A model generated the notes under the pieces. That model was not told the origin of the DNA, did no database searches, and saw nothing but the letters and a program-made list of their open reading frames with translations. 64,000 bases of DNA from Treponema berlinense (GTDB taxonomy: Bacteria; Spirochaetota; Spirochaetia; Treponematales; Treponemataceae), in the NCBI RefSeq assembly GCF_900167025.1, contig NZ_FUXC01000007.1:62001-126000 (forward strand), written 5' to 3'. This document shows positions 18,001 to 27,294 of this stretch, piece after piece (within the stretch, counting starts at the first letter, position 1; each line of letters opens with the position of its first letter). The translations under genes were made by a program, and so were the position numbers.

Positions 18001-19518
18001 GGAAGTTTTATTGCAGGGCAGGTCTTAACAGCAAAATCCGGACCTGATTCTCCGCTCGGCTTTATTTTGAACGGTTCTATAGTTCACAACCAGCTTGATT
18101 TGAACATAAAAAATATAAATGCCGACATGAAAACTTTCTGTCAGGCTTTCAGCATTCCTTTTGTAAGATTTACAGGTGGAAAACTTTCTGGAGCAGTAAA
18201 AATCGGCGGTCTTACAACCGACCCGGAATATACAGGTTCTGTTGTTATTTTAAATCCTGAGTTTTATGTTCCAATAATTTCAAAAAAACTTTTCCGCTCT
18301 GAAAAGGTAGTTGCGCTTGCTTCTCAGAATCATTTTGTCGTAAAGCCGACTTTATTCACCGTAGAAAAAAATCCTGTGAACGTTGGCTTGAATATTGAAT
18401 TTGACCGCTGGAAAATCGGCTCTCTTGACTGTCCGATTGAAAGTCCTCGTGGTCAGTTTATTCCTGTTGATTTAAAACTTCCTTTGCTTCATTACAAGGG
18501 GTTTGCTGCGTTTGAAAAATTTTTGATTCACATGACGACGGATACTGTCGGTTTTTCTGGAAAAATCTTTGGTGAACGTGCAGAAATTGAAATTATCCGT
18601 GACGGTTTGAACATGGAACATTCAAAAAAGCCGTCTTTTGATTTTCTTGTAGACCTAAAACTTCAGGTAAAAAATAAAGTTCAGATTCTCTTTAATCCTC
18701 TGTTGCGCGGTCTTATCGTGCCTGACAATTATCTTGACCTTTATATTGATACTTCGACGGGCGATCTTTCTGCAAAAGGAGAGGTAAACCTTCGTGGCGG
18801 CGAAATTGTCTGGCTCAACAGAAGCTTTTACATGAAGGAAGGAAAAGTCGTATTCAACGAGTATAATGAAGTTTTTGATCCTCGAATTACTGTCCGCGCA
18901 GAAACCCGGGAACGCGACGAAAACAATAATCAGGTGACAATAACCTTGTCGGCAACTCAGCAGGCCTTAAGCCAGTTTAATCCTCGCTTTACTGCAACTC
19001 CAGCAAAGTCTGAAAACGAAATTATGGAGCTTTTGGGTCAGGTTATTTCCGGCAATTCGGAAAACGTTGCTTCTCTTGCAATGGCAGGCGGAGATTATCT
19101 TATGCAGGCAACGGTAATGCGTACTGTAGAGAATACATTGCGTGAATTATTGAATTTTGATATATTTTCCGTTAGAACAAATATCCTTCAAAACGCCGTA
19201 AAGCAAAGTCTTGAGAAGAATTCTGCCGGCAAGCAGCTTTCTTTCAGTAACTTTTTTGACAATTCGGCTGTTTATGTAGGTAAGTACTTTGGTAGTGCAA
19301 TGTATGTTGATGCTTTAATGCACTGGAGTTATGACGAAACAAAGGCGAAGAACGAAGATTCCGTTCGTGGACTTGTGCTTCAGCCTGAATTTGGTTTTGA
19401 AATGTCTTCACCGTTCGTTAACATAAGATTTGGAGTTTCTCCGGATCTGGAAGCAATCAAGAACAGTCTGTGGATTCCTTCGACGTCAGTTACATTGTCC
19501 TGGAAGCACTCATTTTAA
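15085..19518 (+). CDS. TamB/DUF490-family inner-membrane translocation and assembly protein
   Basis: A very large (1477 aa) AsmA/TamB-like protein thought to bridge inner and outer membranes and help insert outer-membrane proteins or move phospholipids. A single N-terminal membrane segment (about 8-30) is followed by more than 1000 residues of repeating beta-strand sequence rich in Asp, Asn, Ser and Phe, as in the TamB beta-taco groove. The C-terminal DUF490-type domain includes LYIDTSTGDLSAKGEVNLRGGEIVWLNRSF...GKVVFNEYNEVFDPRITVRAET and ends in an amphipathic strand finishing SLTLSWKHSF-like (VTLSWKHSF). It is followed 51 bp later by bamA, the usual partner gene order. The frame is intact over 4.4 kb, which argues for good base accuracy in this part of the assembly. 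Confidence 0.9.
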   Translation: MKSRILKTSIGSIIFLLLVIAVIALIFPTYKKINAAVSVGVLKITQKIEEKTGIEISYEALSPSILSGISFKNINLKDSSTQKQLVQINSAVLSYNLRDFFSKKPLNAVKLLLLDGLKIEYDAVKDGDLLKNFSQIFEKNDDEKNHSKKHKSSSRKFTIDGKEINIPFNVQLKNISLHFVDSKNDFLAIVKTVTFEQSPLAKNSLKIKTSGRLELKSELLKSAGQRKLVACGFELSGNFFKNLDGSSFLLKLSEINRADFTISKIDFLLNYADSKLALRTMRSAFPFSMQFEANFKNQELSFDAQSRNFEPLKLIKVKNPFPLYKKFVETKFSGTAKAKTSFLTKEDFFNSAYFKIDGDCNFSEKIAGSPVVLSYGVECKNQVLKVNKFVADGKPLNLDLNGELNLKTLEPSFVLSLPRFQLANGGILQTELYIEPYKKGFMCFAPQLFMDEKSLTAIQFTLLPSAKSVDFSFECDDYSHAEYEKSAKIVVEGSFLNETEKFLQASVSVSDMFLDSVIDAAAFFVPEEKKALLANISKSAGTYIFSDEIYFTTDFKSFSFNSPYFLLANTAKEKQLLTFAVDGSSETITLSSLDLQYGNQTAHATAGIDFSNGLSDFNFYTDLVVNSLPFSFRGACSQNFLNVSGDYNFNAAFSFEKNIFGSVEFTALPVSFGKTIFSTSLNTSFSWNEVSGIEVEINNFDIDEPYGSLRLHPHLAFTGSANKYGFVMNKLAYSDAASALDGRMNVIWSLNDGIFDSIIVDLNAKSILNSEKISLNAEVRNLEKKLLTLDNFKNDFYVSAQGNLSDFPAARFFSDQNSTNKINADFSLSGTPVNPLVSLNLQSSSINFAGYPCVFSGNAVYDDTGLSVSELNADWGKFALSDFFANLNLKNFSGDCTAVLKGKFLELDFNIPIKSSINCFAQGNSPVKNFVATVKSEKMTGSFFPTEQKLDLKITKSDDIIDFVSANGRGISGSFIAGQVLTAKSGPDSPLGFILNGSIVHNQLDLNIKNINADMKTFCQAFSIPFVRFTGGKLSGAVKIGGLTTDPEYTGSVVILNPEFYVPIISKKLFRSEKVVALASQNHFVVKPTLFTVEKNPVNVGLNIEFDRWKIGSLDCPIESPRGQFIPVDLKLPLLHYKGFAAFEKFLIHMTTDTVGFSGKIFGERAEIEIIRDGLNMEHSKKPSFDFLVDLKLQVKNKVQILFNPLLRGLIVPDNYLDLYIDTSTGDLSAKGEVNLRGGEIVWLNRSFYMKEGKVVFNEYNEVFDPRITVRAETRERDENNNQVTITLSATQQALSQFNPRFTATPAKSENEIMELLGQVISGNSENVASLAMAGGDYLMQATVMRTVENTLRELLNFDIFSVRTNILQNAVKQSLEKNSAGKQLSFSNFFDNSAVYVGKYFGSAMYVDALMHWSYDETKAKNEDSVRGLVLQPEFGFEMSSPFVNIRFGVSPDLEAIKNSLWIPSTSVTLSWKHSF

Positions 19519-19569
19519 AATGTTCATAATAACTGAATATGACTAAATTTCTTGATAATTGGAGTTAAT

Positions 19570-22005
19570 ATGTCTTTCAAGCGTTTTAATTTCGCTTTAA
19601 TTTTTTGTGCGGCAATCTGCGCTTTTGCACCTTGTGTTGTTTCTGCTCAGGAGAATGACAAAGTAACAGAATCTGATGAAAACTGGTTTTATGGAAAACT
19701 TATAAAATCAATTTCTTTTAAGAATTTAAAATCTGTAGATTCAAAAGAGCTTGAAGGCGTAACCAGCGGTTTTATCGGAAGAAAATTTTCTGATGAAGTT
19801 TTTGGAAATCTTTTGGACAGAATTTATGCGCTCGACTTTTTTGATGAGATAAATCCTGAGGCTCTTCCGGGCGATGCTAAAAAAAATACAGTTTCGATTG
19901 TATTTTCTGTAACAGAGCGTCCTGTTGTAACTAGAATTACATTTTCTGGAAACCGTCAGATTCGTACGACAGAATTAAAAGAGGCGGTTTCGCTTAAAGA
20001 AAAAGATATTTTTGTTGAAGGCAAGATGCTTGTCGATGAGCGTTCTGTGCGCGATGTTTATCTTGGAAAAGGTTTTACCAATGCCCGCGTAACTGCAAGT
20101 TCAAAACAGACTCCAAAAGGCGTTGAAGTTAACTTTAAGGTTGATGAAGGCCGTTCGACTGTAATTGCAAAACTGGATTTTCGTGGCAACAAGGTTGTTT
20201 CGGGCAGGACTTTAAAAAGCAAGCTTACACTCAAAGAAGCAGGTTTAATCAACAAAGGCGCATTTCAGGAATCTGAGCTCGAAGCGGACAAGCAGGCGAT
20301 TACGGCTTATTACCAGAATCTGGGTTATATAGATGCGGAAGTTATCGATGTTACAAAAGAAACTGCTGTAAACGAAAAGAAAAACCGCGACGAACTTACA
20401 ATTACTTTTGTTATTGTCGAAGGCTCTCAGTATACTTTCGGCGGAATGACTTTTAAGGGAAATATAATTTTTCCGAGCGAAAAACTCAATTCTTTCGTAA
20501 AGCTTAAGACTGGCGCGGTTTATAATCAGCAGAAATATCAGGAATCTGTAATGGCGATTGCCGATTTGTACTACGAAAATGGCTATACTTCAAATCGTTT
20601 TCAGCCAATTCCTATGAAGGACACGAACAATAAAGTCATTTCGTATGAATTTCATATTACAGAAAGCGTGCGAAGCCACGTAGAAAGCATTTCCATAAAA
20701 GGAAATACCCGCACAAAAGAGGAAATCATTCGCCGTGAAATTCCTATTGAAAGCGGCGATATTTTTTCTAAGGCAAAACTTACGACAGGTCTTAGAAATC
20801 TGTATAACTTGCAGTATTTTAGCGCAGTTGTGCCTGACGTTGTGCCTGGCTCTGAAGAAAATCTTGTAAACCTTGTTTTTTCTGTAGACGAGCAGTCTAC
20901 GACTTCTATTGAATTTGGTGTTACTTTTTCCGGTGTTTCTGACCCTGACGACCTTCCGTTTGCTCTCTTTGTTAAATGGCAGGATTCTAACTTCCGCGGA
21001 ACAGGAAAATCAATCAGCGCAAGTTCTACGATTGCAACTGACGAGCAGTCGGTTTCTTTGAGTTTTGGAGAAAACTGGCTTTTTGGAATGCCAATTTCTT
21101 CATCAATAAGCACGAGTTTCTCTCATTCTCAGAATACCGCTCTCATGCTCGAACTGGCCGACAACGAAGACAGCTTAAATTCTGACGATTATTACATGGA
21201 TTATGAGCGCTGGGTTTGGAGCCTTGGTTTTTCTCTTGGAAGAAGATGGACTCCGGTCTGGGCAATTCTTTCGCTTTCTGCCGGAATCAACGGAAGTCTT
21301 ATAAACAATGTTTACGACGAAGTTTATATTCCTGTTGATTCTACCATTGCTGAATATTCTAACAAATGGGGTTGGCAGAACTCTGTCTGGACTGCTTTTT
21401 CTATTGATGACCGCGATATAAATTACGATCCTTCAAAAGGCTGGTTTGCAAGTCAGCGCCTTACATGGTACGGACTTATGCCTTTTGAAACAGAATTCTT
21501 TTTGCGTTCGGACACAAAGGCTGAAAAATATTTTACTCTGTTCAATCTGCCGGTTACAGAAACTTGGAACTGGAAAATGGTTTTTGCCGCATATTCCGGC
21601 TTGAGCCTTCTTTTCCCGACGTCTGATTCTGGAATTGGAAATTCAAGCAAGGTTTATATTGACGGTATGTTTAACGCTCGTGGCTGGACAAATATCTACA
21701 ATAAGCACAGAGGCCGTGCGCTTTGGAGCAATATCCTTGAATTGCGCATGCCGATTGTTCCTGGAGTTTTGGCAGTAGACTGGTTTGGTGACGCTGCTGT
21801 AATAAAGGATTCGCCTTATGAACTCTTTACAAATACAGGAATTTCGGACTTCTACTTTAGTACAGGTCCTGGACTGCGTTTTTCAATCCCTCAGTTCCCA
21901 TTGCGTCTGCTTTTTGCAAATACATTCAAAATGGATGAGAATTATAACGTAACTTGGGAAAATAACTGGAAATTTGTACTTTCATTCAATATTACGAATA
22001 AATAA
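19570..22005 (+). CDS. bamA: Outer-membrane protein assembly factor BamA (Omp85)
   Basis: Central barrel of the machinery that folds outer-membrane proteins. The chosen ATG at 19570 follows GGAG and gives 811 aa with a signal peptide (ending CVVSAQ); an upstream start at 19552 would add six residues and has no ribosome site. Five POTRA domains run from about residue 40 to 420, with typical entries ISFKNLKSVDSKEL, ITFSGNRQIRTTEL, LDFRGNKVVSGRTL, MTFKGNIIFPSEKL and ISIKGNTRTKEEII. The rest is the barrel, with FNARGWTN in place of the usual VRGF loop motif, and the last residue is Lys after FVLSFNITN. It lies between tamB-like and skp genes in the same direction, an envelope-biogenesis operon. 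Confidence 0.95.
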   Translation: MSFKRFNFALIFCAAICAFAPCVVSAQENDKVTESDENWFYGKLIKSISFKNLKSVDSKELEGVTSGFIGRKFSDEVFGNLLDRIYALDFFDEINPEALPGDAKKNTVSIVFSVTERPVVTRITFSGNRQIRTTELKEAVSLKEKDIFVEGKMLVDERSVRDVYLGKGFTNARVTASSKQTPKGVEVNFKVDEGRSTVIAKLDFRGNKVVSGRTLKSKLTLKEAGLINKGAFQESELEADKQAITAYYQNLGYIDAEVIDVTKETAVNEKKNRDELTITFVIVEGSQYTFGGMTFKGNIIFPSEKLNSFVKLKTGAVYNQQKYQESVMAIADLYYENGYTSNRFQPIPMKDTNNKVISYEFHITESVRSHVESISIKGNTRTKEEIIRREIPIESGDIFSKAKLTTGLRNLYNLQYFSAVVPDVVPGSEENLVNLVFSVDEQSTTSIEFGVTFSGVSDPDDLPFALFVKWQDSNFRGTGKSISASSTIATDEQSVSLSFGENWLFGMPISSSISTSFSHSQNTALMLELADNEDSLNSDDYYMDYERWVWSLGFSLGRRWTPVWAILSLSAGINGSLINNVYDEVYIPVDSTIAEYSNKWGWQNSVWTAFSIDDRDINYDPSKGWFASQRLTWYGLMPFETEFFLRSDTKAEKYFTLFNLPVTETWNWKMVFAAYSGLSLLFPTSDSGIGNSSKVYIDGMFNARGWTNIYNKHRGRALWSNILELRMPIVPGVLAVDWFGDAAVIKDSPYELFTNTGISDFYFSTGPGLRFSIPQFPLRLLFANTFKMDENYNVTWENNWKFVLSFNITNK

Positions 22006-22028
22006 TTGCGTTTTGAGGTTGTTTTAAA

Positions 22029-22544
22029 ATGAAAAAAATTGTTTTTGGTTTTGTTTTTGCTTTTTTTGCTGCTTTTGGACTTTCAGCCCAGCAGATTACA
22101 CGTTTTGGTGTTGTAGATACTGCCAGAGTTTATCAGGCATATTTTAGAAATTCGGCGCCAGTTCGCAATTACGAGTCTAAAAAAGCCGAATTCCAGACCG
22201 AAATTAACAAGCGGACAGAAGAAATCCAAAATCTCAAAAATCAAAAAGTTGATTTTCAGAAAAACAATAATTCTGCGGCGGTAAGCCGTCTCGATGCGGA
22301 AATCACCAGAAAAACAGACACTCTTACGGAATATACAAACGCAAAAAACGTTGAGCTTGAATCGCTCAAAAAAAATCTTCAGAATTCAGATTCTTTTTAC
22401 AAAAAACTTTATGGTGTTTTGGAAAGAGTTGCGGAAAATGAAGGCTATTCGATGATTTTGAGTTTGCAGCAGGCGAATGCAGTTTTGTGGTATAGCCCTT
22501 CGGTTGATATTACTGAAAAAGTTATTGCCGAATTAGGAATATAG
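22029..22544 (+). CDS. skp: OmpH/Skp-family periplasmic chaperone
   Basis: A 171-aa exported protein (signal peptide ending FGLSAQ) with the Skp/OmpH shape. A short strand opening RFGVVDTARVYQAYFRNS leads into a long charged coiled coil (about 45-125, KKAEFQTEINKRTEEIQNLK...), then a returning strand region, SMILSLQQANAVLWYSPSVDITEKVI, matching the family's conserved end. Skp trimers hold unfolded outer-membrane proteins in the periplasm and hand them to BamA. It starts 23 bp after bamA and 6 bp before mutS, so it belongs to the same transcript. Length is normal for the family. Confidence 0.9.
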   Translation: MKKIVFGFVFAFFAAFGLSAQQITRFGVVDTARVYQAYFRNSAPVRNYESKKAEFQTEINKRTEEIQNLKNQKVDFQKNNNSAAVSRLDAEITRKTDTLTEYTNAKNVELESLKKNLQNSDSFYKKLYGVLERVAENEGYSMILSLQQANAVLWYSPSVDITEKVIAELGI

Positions 22545-22550
22545 CGCAAA

Positions 22551-25217
22551 ATGTCAAAAGACAAGGTTGTCGCAGGAAAAGTTCAGAAACGTTCCGAAAG
22601 TACAGAATTGACTCCGCTCATGGTTCAGTACCAGAGCATAAAAGATGAATATCGCAACGAAGTCCTGTTTTTTCGTCTAGGCGATTTTTACGAAATGTTC
22701 AATGAAGACGCCTTGGAAATTAGCCGTCTTTTAAATCTTACACTTACTCATCGTGCACAGCACCCTATGTGCGGAATTCCGTATCATGCCGCAAAAATCT
22801 ACATTGCGCGTCTTTTAAGGCTCGGAAAAAAAATTGCAATCTGCGAGCAGGTTGGCGAAATCGGAAAAGGCAAGACGATTGCCGAGCGGAAGGTAATCGA
22901 AATCATAACTCCGGGAACTGCGATTGAAAGCGAATATCTTGAAGGCGGCGTAAACAATTATCTTGCCTGCTGTTCTGTAAAAAAAAATGAAGTCGGCTTT
23001 GCATATATCGATGTTACTACTGCCGATTTTTACGCAACAAGCTGGAGCAAAAAAGAAATGGCGGATAATTTTGCAAAGGAACTTGGCCGTTCAAATCCGC
23101 GTGAACTTCTTTTGCCGGAAACTCTGCGCGGCGACAAAACAATTGAGGAAATAATCGCCCAGAATTCAAATATTGCGGTTTCTTATTATCCTGAATGGAA
23201 TTTTGATTCTTCTCTTTCTTACAAAAGGCTTAACAAACAGTTTGGAACACAGAATCTGCGTTCTTTTAATTTAACAGAAGAAAGTGCGGAAGTTGGACCT
23301 GCCGGATTTTTGCTTGACTATCTTATGCGGACAACTTCGACAAATGCTCCGCATGTAAGCGGAATAAAAGTTTACCGTGATTGTGAATACGTCGTAATGG
23401 ACGATTCTTCCCGCCGAAACCTTGAAATTACGGCAAATTTAAGGGACGGAAGTTTCCAGTATTCACTTTTGGAATGTGTTTCCCACACACAGACTGCAAT
23501 GGGAAAAAGGCTCTTGGTAAACTGGCTCAATTATCCTTTGACAGACGCTCAAAAAATTGCTTCCAGACAGGAACATATTGCTCTTTTTGTAAACAACCGC
23601 AGGCTTTTAGACGCAATCAGGCAGAATTTTTCTTCTGTGCTTGATATTGAAAGGCTTGCTGCAAGGGTGGCAATGGAGCGTGCCCACGCAAAAGACTTGC
23701 AGGCCCTAAAATCGAGCCTTTCCGTGTGGCTAAAAATCCGCGTTCTGATTGCAAATTACGATTTTTCTGTTTTGCCGGCGGACGAAGCCAAGCAGATAAT
23801 TGAACTTATTGATTCGGCAATTTTGGAAGATCCTGCGACTTCTATTACGGAGGGCCGGATTATAAAATCTGGCTGGTCAAAAGAACTTGACCACTGGCGC
23901 GACATTCAGTGCAATTTTAACAAAATTCTTGAAGAATACGCCGAAGAAGAAAAATCAAAGACCGGAATTTCTAACCTGCGGATAAAAAACAACAACAATG
24001 CGGGTTATTACATTGAAGTGACAAAAGGAAAACTTCAGCAGATTCCTGAGCATTTTATAATGCGCCGTTCTCTTTTGAATGCGGAACGCTATACGACCGC
24101 GCGGCTTCAGGAACTTGAACACGAATTGAACGAAGCTGGTACAAAAATTGTTCAGCTTGAGCGTGATTTGTTTGTGGAAATCCGCTCTCAGATTGCAAAA
24201 CTTGTTCCGTATCTTTTGCAGACTTCCAGAGAAATCGCATACACAGACGTAAGTTCCGCGCTTGCATATTCTGCCGTTCTTCACGGCTGGATTCGTCCGG
24301 TTGTCGATGATTCTACGGTTTTTGAAGTTGAAAACGGACGCCATCCTGTCGTTGAAATGCATCTTCCTGCCGGAGAATTTGTTCCGAATGACCTTTCGAT
24401 TTGTTCGCCTCAGGATTTTTCTGAAAAATGCTCCACTTCTTTTTCTTTGATTACAGGTCCGAACATGGCCGGAAAATCAACATTTTTGCGTCAGAATGCG
24501 TTGATTGCGCTTTTGGCTCAGACCGGCTCTTTTGTTCCTGCTTCTTCTGCGCACATTGGGATTGTCGATAGAATTTTCTGCCGTGTGGGAGCAAGCGACA
24601 ACCTTGCCCGCGGAGAATCGACTTTCTTGGTCGAAATGACGGAAACTGCAAATATTCTCCGTTCTGCAACGGAAAAATCTCTCGTAATTATGGATGAAGT
24701 AGGGCGTGGAACTTCGACGGAAGATGGACTTTCGATTGCCTGGGCAATTAGCGAATATTTGCTGAATACGATAAAATGCAAAACTCTTTTTGCGACTCAT
24801 TATCACGAGCTTACCAGAATGAATCACTCTGCGCTAAAACTTTTGTGCATGGCTGTTGCTGAAAATTCTGGCGATGTGGTTTTTTTGAGAAAAATAAAGG
24901 AAGGAGCAAGCGAAAACTCTTACGGTCTGCACGTTGCAAAACTTGCCGGCGTTCCACAAAGCGTAGTTTTACGTGCTGAAGAAATTCTTGCGCATTTGCA
25001 AAAATCCGCCGGAGAAAAACCAGTCCTGCCTTCCGAAATAAAAACCGAAATTTCCGGCGAAAAGGAAAAATCGCATTTTAGCCAGAATTTGCCGGGACTT
25101 TTTTCTGACGAGGAAATGGTTTTGGACGAAATTCTTTCTGTTGATCCGGAAAATATGACTCCTCTCCAGGCCCTTGAGCTTGTTGCCCGCTGGAAAAAAT
25201 CACTTTCTGGAAGATAG
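22551..25217 (+). CDS. mutS: DNA mismatch repair protein MutS
   Basis: Recognises base mismatches and small loops and starts repair. In the 888-aa protein the mismatch-binding domain holds the diagnostic DFYEMF (Phe wedge) at about 44-49. The connector and core domains follow, then the ABC ATPase with Walker A GPNMAGKSTF (about 637-646), VGASDNLARGESTFLVEM (signature), Walker B LVIMDEVGRGTST, and ATHYHEL. The C-terminus ends with a short helix region (TPLQALELVARWKKSLSGR) typical of MutS1 dimer contacts. Length is normal. It starts 6 bp after skp, an unusual partner probably co-transcribed by proximity. No mutL is in the window. Confidence 0.97.
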   Translation: MSKDKVVAGKVQKRSESTELTPLMVQYQSIKDEYRNEVLFFRLGDFYEMFNEDALEISRLLNLTLTHRAQHPMCGIPYHAAKIYIARLLRLGKKIAICEQVGEIGKGKTIAERKVIEIITPGTAIESEYLEGGVNNYLACCSVKKNEVGFAYIDVTTADFYATSWSKKEMADNFAKELGRSNPRELLLPETLRGDKTIEEIIAQNSNIAVSYYPEWNFDSSLSYKRLNKQFGTQNLRSFNLTEESAEVGPAGFLLDYLMRTTSTNAPHVSGIKVYRDCEYVVMDDSSRRNLEITANLRDGSFQYSLLECVSHTQTAMGKRLLVNWLNYPLTDAQKIASRQEHIALFVNNRRLLDAIRQNFSSVLDIERLAARVAMERAHAKDLQALKSSLSVWLKIRVLIANYDFSVLPADEAKQIIELIDSAILEDPATSITEGRIIKSGWSKELDHWRDIQCNFNKILEEYAEEEKSKTGISNLRIKNNNNAGYYIEVTKGKLQQIPEHFIMRRSLLNAERYTTARLQELEHELNEAGTKIVQLERDLFVEIRSQIAKLVPYLLQTSREIAYTDVSSALAYSAVLHGWIRPVVDDSTVFEVENGRHPVVEMHLPAGEFVPNDLSICSPQDFSEKCSTSFSLITGPNMAGKSTFLRQNALIALLAQTGSFVPASSAHIGIVDRIFCRVGASDNLARGESTFLVEMTETANILRSATEKSLVIMDEVGRGTSTEDGLSIAWAISEYLLNTIKCKTLFATHYHELTRMNHSALKLLCMAVAENSGDVVFLRKIKEGASENSYGLHVAKLAGVPQSVVLRAEEILAHLQKSAGEKPVLPSEIKTEISGEKEKSHFSQNLPGLFSDEEMVLDEILSVDPENMTPLQALELVARWKKSLSGR

Positions 25218-25333
25218 TTTTAATCCGGCTGTTTTTGATTTTTCTTGTTATAAAAATAATCTTTTTATAGCGGTAAAAAATTTAATAATACTGAAGAATT
25301 TAATTGAAATTAAAGAAAATAGCGCCGGTAATA

Positions 25334-25362
25334 TTAACAGAAAGAGCGTTAATCTATATAAT
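25334..25362 (+). promoter_or_regulatory. Probable sigma-70 promoter of ilvD
   Basis: TTAACA (25334-25339), a 17-base spacer, and a perfect TATAAT (25357-25362). Transcription would start near 25369, giving a leader of about 135 bases that contains the dispersed hairpin element at 25377-25457. Confidence 0.68.
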
Positions 25363-25376
25363 AAAAACGCAAATTT

Positions 25377-25457
25377 TAGCCCGGATTGTAGCGGCGCGAA
25401 AGCGTCGGGCTTGCCCGATGCAGCGAATAGCGGAACCGCGGAAAGCCGGAGGAGACA
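25377..25457 (+). repeat. Dispersed intergenic hairpin element, copy 2 (inside the ilvD leader)
   Basis: TAGCCCGGATTGTAGC, GGCGCGAAAGCG, then the hairpin TCGGGC-TT-GCCCGA, then TGCAGCGAATAGCGGAACCG and GGAAAGCCGGAGG. Nearest to the copy at 59085-59158. It lies downstream of the predicted promoter, so it should be transcribed. The rest of the 287-bp gap (25218-25333) shows nothing else. Confidence 0.85.
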
Positions 25458-25504
25458 GTAAAAGCTGCTCCAGAAATTTATTTTTTTTATTTTAGAGGTA
25501 CAAA

Positions 25505-27205
25505 ATGGCTGTTGAATCAAAAAAATCTGACAATGCCTGCAAAGGTACGGCTCGTGCGCCACATCGCTCGCTTTTTTACGCTTCTGGTTACACTGACGAA
25601 GAACTTGCTCAGCCTTTGGTTGGCGTTATCTGTGCAAAAAATGAAATTATTCCTGGACATATTGAGCTTGACCGTATTGCCGAGGCTGTAAAAGCCGGTG
25701 TGCGCATGGCTGGCGGAACTCCTATTGAATTTCCTGCCATTGGTGTGTGCGACGGCATTGCAATGGGACACGAAGGAATGAAATATTCGCTTGTTACCCG
25801 CGAATTGATTGCCGACAGCGTTGAATGTGTTGCAAAAGCTCATCAGCTGGATGCTTTGGTTATGATTCCTAACTGCGACAAAATTGTTCCTGGTATGCTT
25901 ATGGCTGCCGCGCGTCTTGATTTGCCGACTGTTTTTGTTTCTGGCGGTCCTATGATGCCTGGACATTTGCCTGGACACGATCCTTCTAATCCTTATTCTG
26001 GAAAAAATCTTTCTTTGACCGATATGTTTGAGGCGGTTGGCGGTCTTGCTGTTGGTAAAATCAACGAAGCCCAGCTTTGCGAAATGGAGCACTATGCTTG
26101 TCCTGGCTGCGGCGCTTGTTCTGGTATGTTTACTGCAAACTCGATGAACTGTCTGACGGAAGTTTTGGGACTTGGCCTTCCTGGAAACGGAACAATTCCT
26201 GCTGTAACTGGTCGCCGTATTGCTCTTGCAAAACACGCAGGCATGCAGGTTATGGAAATGTATAACCGCGGAATTACTGCCCGCCAGATGATGACAGCTG
26301 AAAATTTCCGTAACGCTCTTGCTGCCGACATGGCTTTGGGTTGTTCTTCAAATACGATGCTGCACGTTCCTGCGATTGCGCACGAAGCTGGAATTACAAT
26401 CGACTTGCACGAAGTGAATAAAATTTCTGAAAGAACTCCAAATCTCTGCCATCTTGCTCCGGCAGGGCATACTTTTATGTGCGAACTTGATGATGCCGGT
26501 GGCGTTCAGGCTGTTCTTGCAGAACTTGCAAAGAAAAATCTTATAAATACAGGTTTGATTACCGTAACTGGAAAAACAATTGCGGAAAATATCAAAGGTG
26601 TAAAAAACCGTAATCCTGAAATTTTGCGTCCGATTGAAAATCCGTTCAGCGACAACGGCGGAATTGCGATTTTGTTTGGAAACCTTGCTCCGGATGGAAC
26701 TGTAGTTAAGCGTTCTGCCTGCGCAAAAGAGCTTATGCTCCATACCGGTCCTGCCCGTGTTTTTAATGACGAAAGCGAGGCTATGGAAGCTGTTCAGAAA
26801 GCTCAGATTAAAGCAGGTGATGTTGTTGTAATCCGCTACGAAGGTCCAAAAGGCGGTCCTGGAATGCGCGAAATGCTTGCTGTAACTGCCGCTCTTGCCG
26901 GTCAGGGACTGGACAAGCAGGTTGCCCTGATTACTGACGGACGTTTTAGCGGTGCTACACGCGGAGCTTCTCTTGGACATTGTTCTCCAGAAGCCGCTGT
27001 TGGAGGCCCGATCGCCCTTGTTAAAGAAGGCGATAAAATTACCCTCGATATTAACAATTATAAAATTCACCTTGATGTAAGCGATGAAGAGCTTGCAAAG
27101 CGCCGTGCAGAATGGAAGGCTCCGGAACCAAAGGTAAAGGACGGTTATCTGGCGCGTTATGCAAAACTTGTAAGCAGCGCAGACAAAGGCGCAATTTTAC
27201 AGTAG
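25505..27205 (+). CDS. ilvD: Dihydroxy-acid dehydratase
   Basis: Iron-sulfur enzyme making the 2-keto acids that precede valine, isoleucine, leucine and pantothenate. At 566 aa it is of normal length. It shows the family's cluster-binding cysteines in [12 protein letters not shown] and [17 protein letters not shown], plus GICDG-like [13 protein letters not shown] near the N-terminus and [11 protein letters not shown] near the C-terminus. An AGAGGTAC ribosome region precedes the ATG. It has its own promoter and a leader carrying a repeat element. No other ilv genes are nearby. Citrate synthase follows on the same strand but has a separate promoter. The enzyme is oxygen sensitive in many bacteria, consistent with an anaerobe. 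Confidence 0.96.
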   Translation: MAVESKKSDNACKGTARAPHRSLFYASGYTDEELAQPLVGVICAKNEIIPGHIELDRIAEAVKAGVRMAGGTPIEFPAIGVCDGIAMGHEGMKYSLVTRELIADSVECVAKAHQLDALVMIPNCDKIVPGMLMAAARLDLPTVFVSGGPMMPGHLPGHDPSNPYSGKNLSLTDMFEAVGGLAVGKINEAQLCEMEHYACPGCGACSGMFTANSMNCLTEVLGLGLPGNGTIPAVTGRRIALAKHAGMQVMEMYNRGITARQMMTAENFRNALAADMALGCSSNTMLHVPAIAHEAGITIDLHEVNKISERTPNLCHLAPAGHTFMCELDDAGGVQAVLAELAKKNLINTGLITVTGKTIAENIKGVKNRNPEILRPIENPFSDNGGIAILFGNLAPDGTVVKRSACAKELMLHTGPARVFNDESEAMEAVQKAQIKAGDVVVIRYEGPKGGPGMREMLAVTAALAGQGLDKQVALITDGRFSGATRGASLGHCSPEAAVGGPIALVKEGDKITLDINNYKIHLDVSDEELAKRRAEWKAPEPKVKDGYLARYAKLVSSADKGAILQ

Positions 27206-27208
27206 AAG

Positions 27209-27237
27209 TTGCATAGATTTTTTGAAATCTGTATAAT
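27209..27237 (+). promoter_or_regulatory. Strong sigma-70 promoter of citrate synthase
   Basis: TTGCAT (27209-27214), a 17-base spacer, then a perfect TATAAT (27232-27237). Transcription would start near 27244, about 50 bases before the ATG. Confidence 0.75.
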
Positions 27238-27259
27238 TATCAACAAAAAACTAAGAATA

Positions 27260-27275
27260 TTGCATATTTATGCAA
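27260..27275 (+). promoter_or_regulatory. ARG-box-like palindrome in the citrate synthase leader
   Basis: TTGCATA-TT-TATGCAA, a perfect 7-bp inverted repeat with a two-base centre, about 16-31 bases downstream of the predicted start site. It fits the general ARG-box form TGNAT-N4-ATNCA bound by ArgR/AhrC and closely matches the right half-site at argJ (TTGCATATTTATTC). A repressor here would block early elongation. No regulator gene is in the window. Confidence 0.6.
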
Positions 27276-27294
27276 AATAACAGGAGATGCCGGA

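Noticed and set aside
25220-25504. T-box or amino-acid leader peptide controlling ilvD
   Set aside because: No T-box sequence and no short ORF rich in Leu, Ile or Val codons in the leader.
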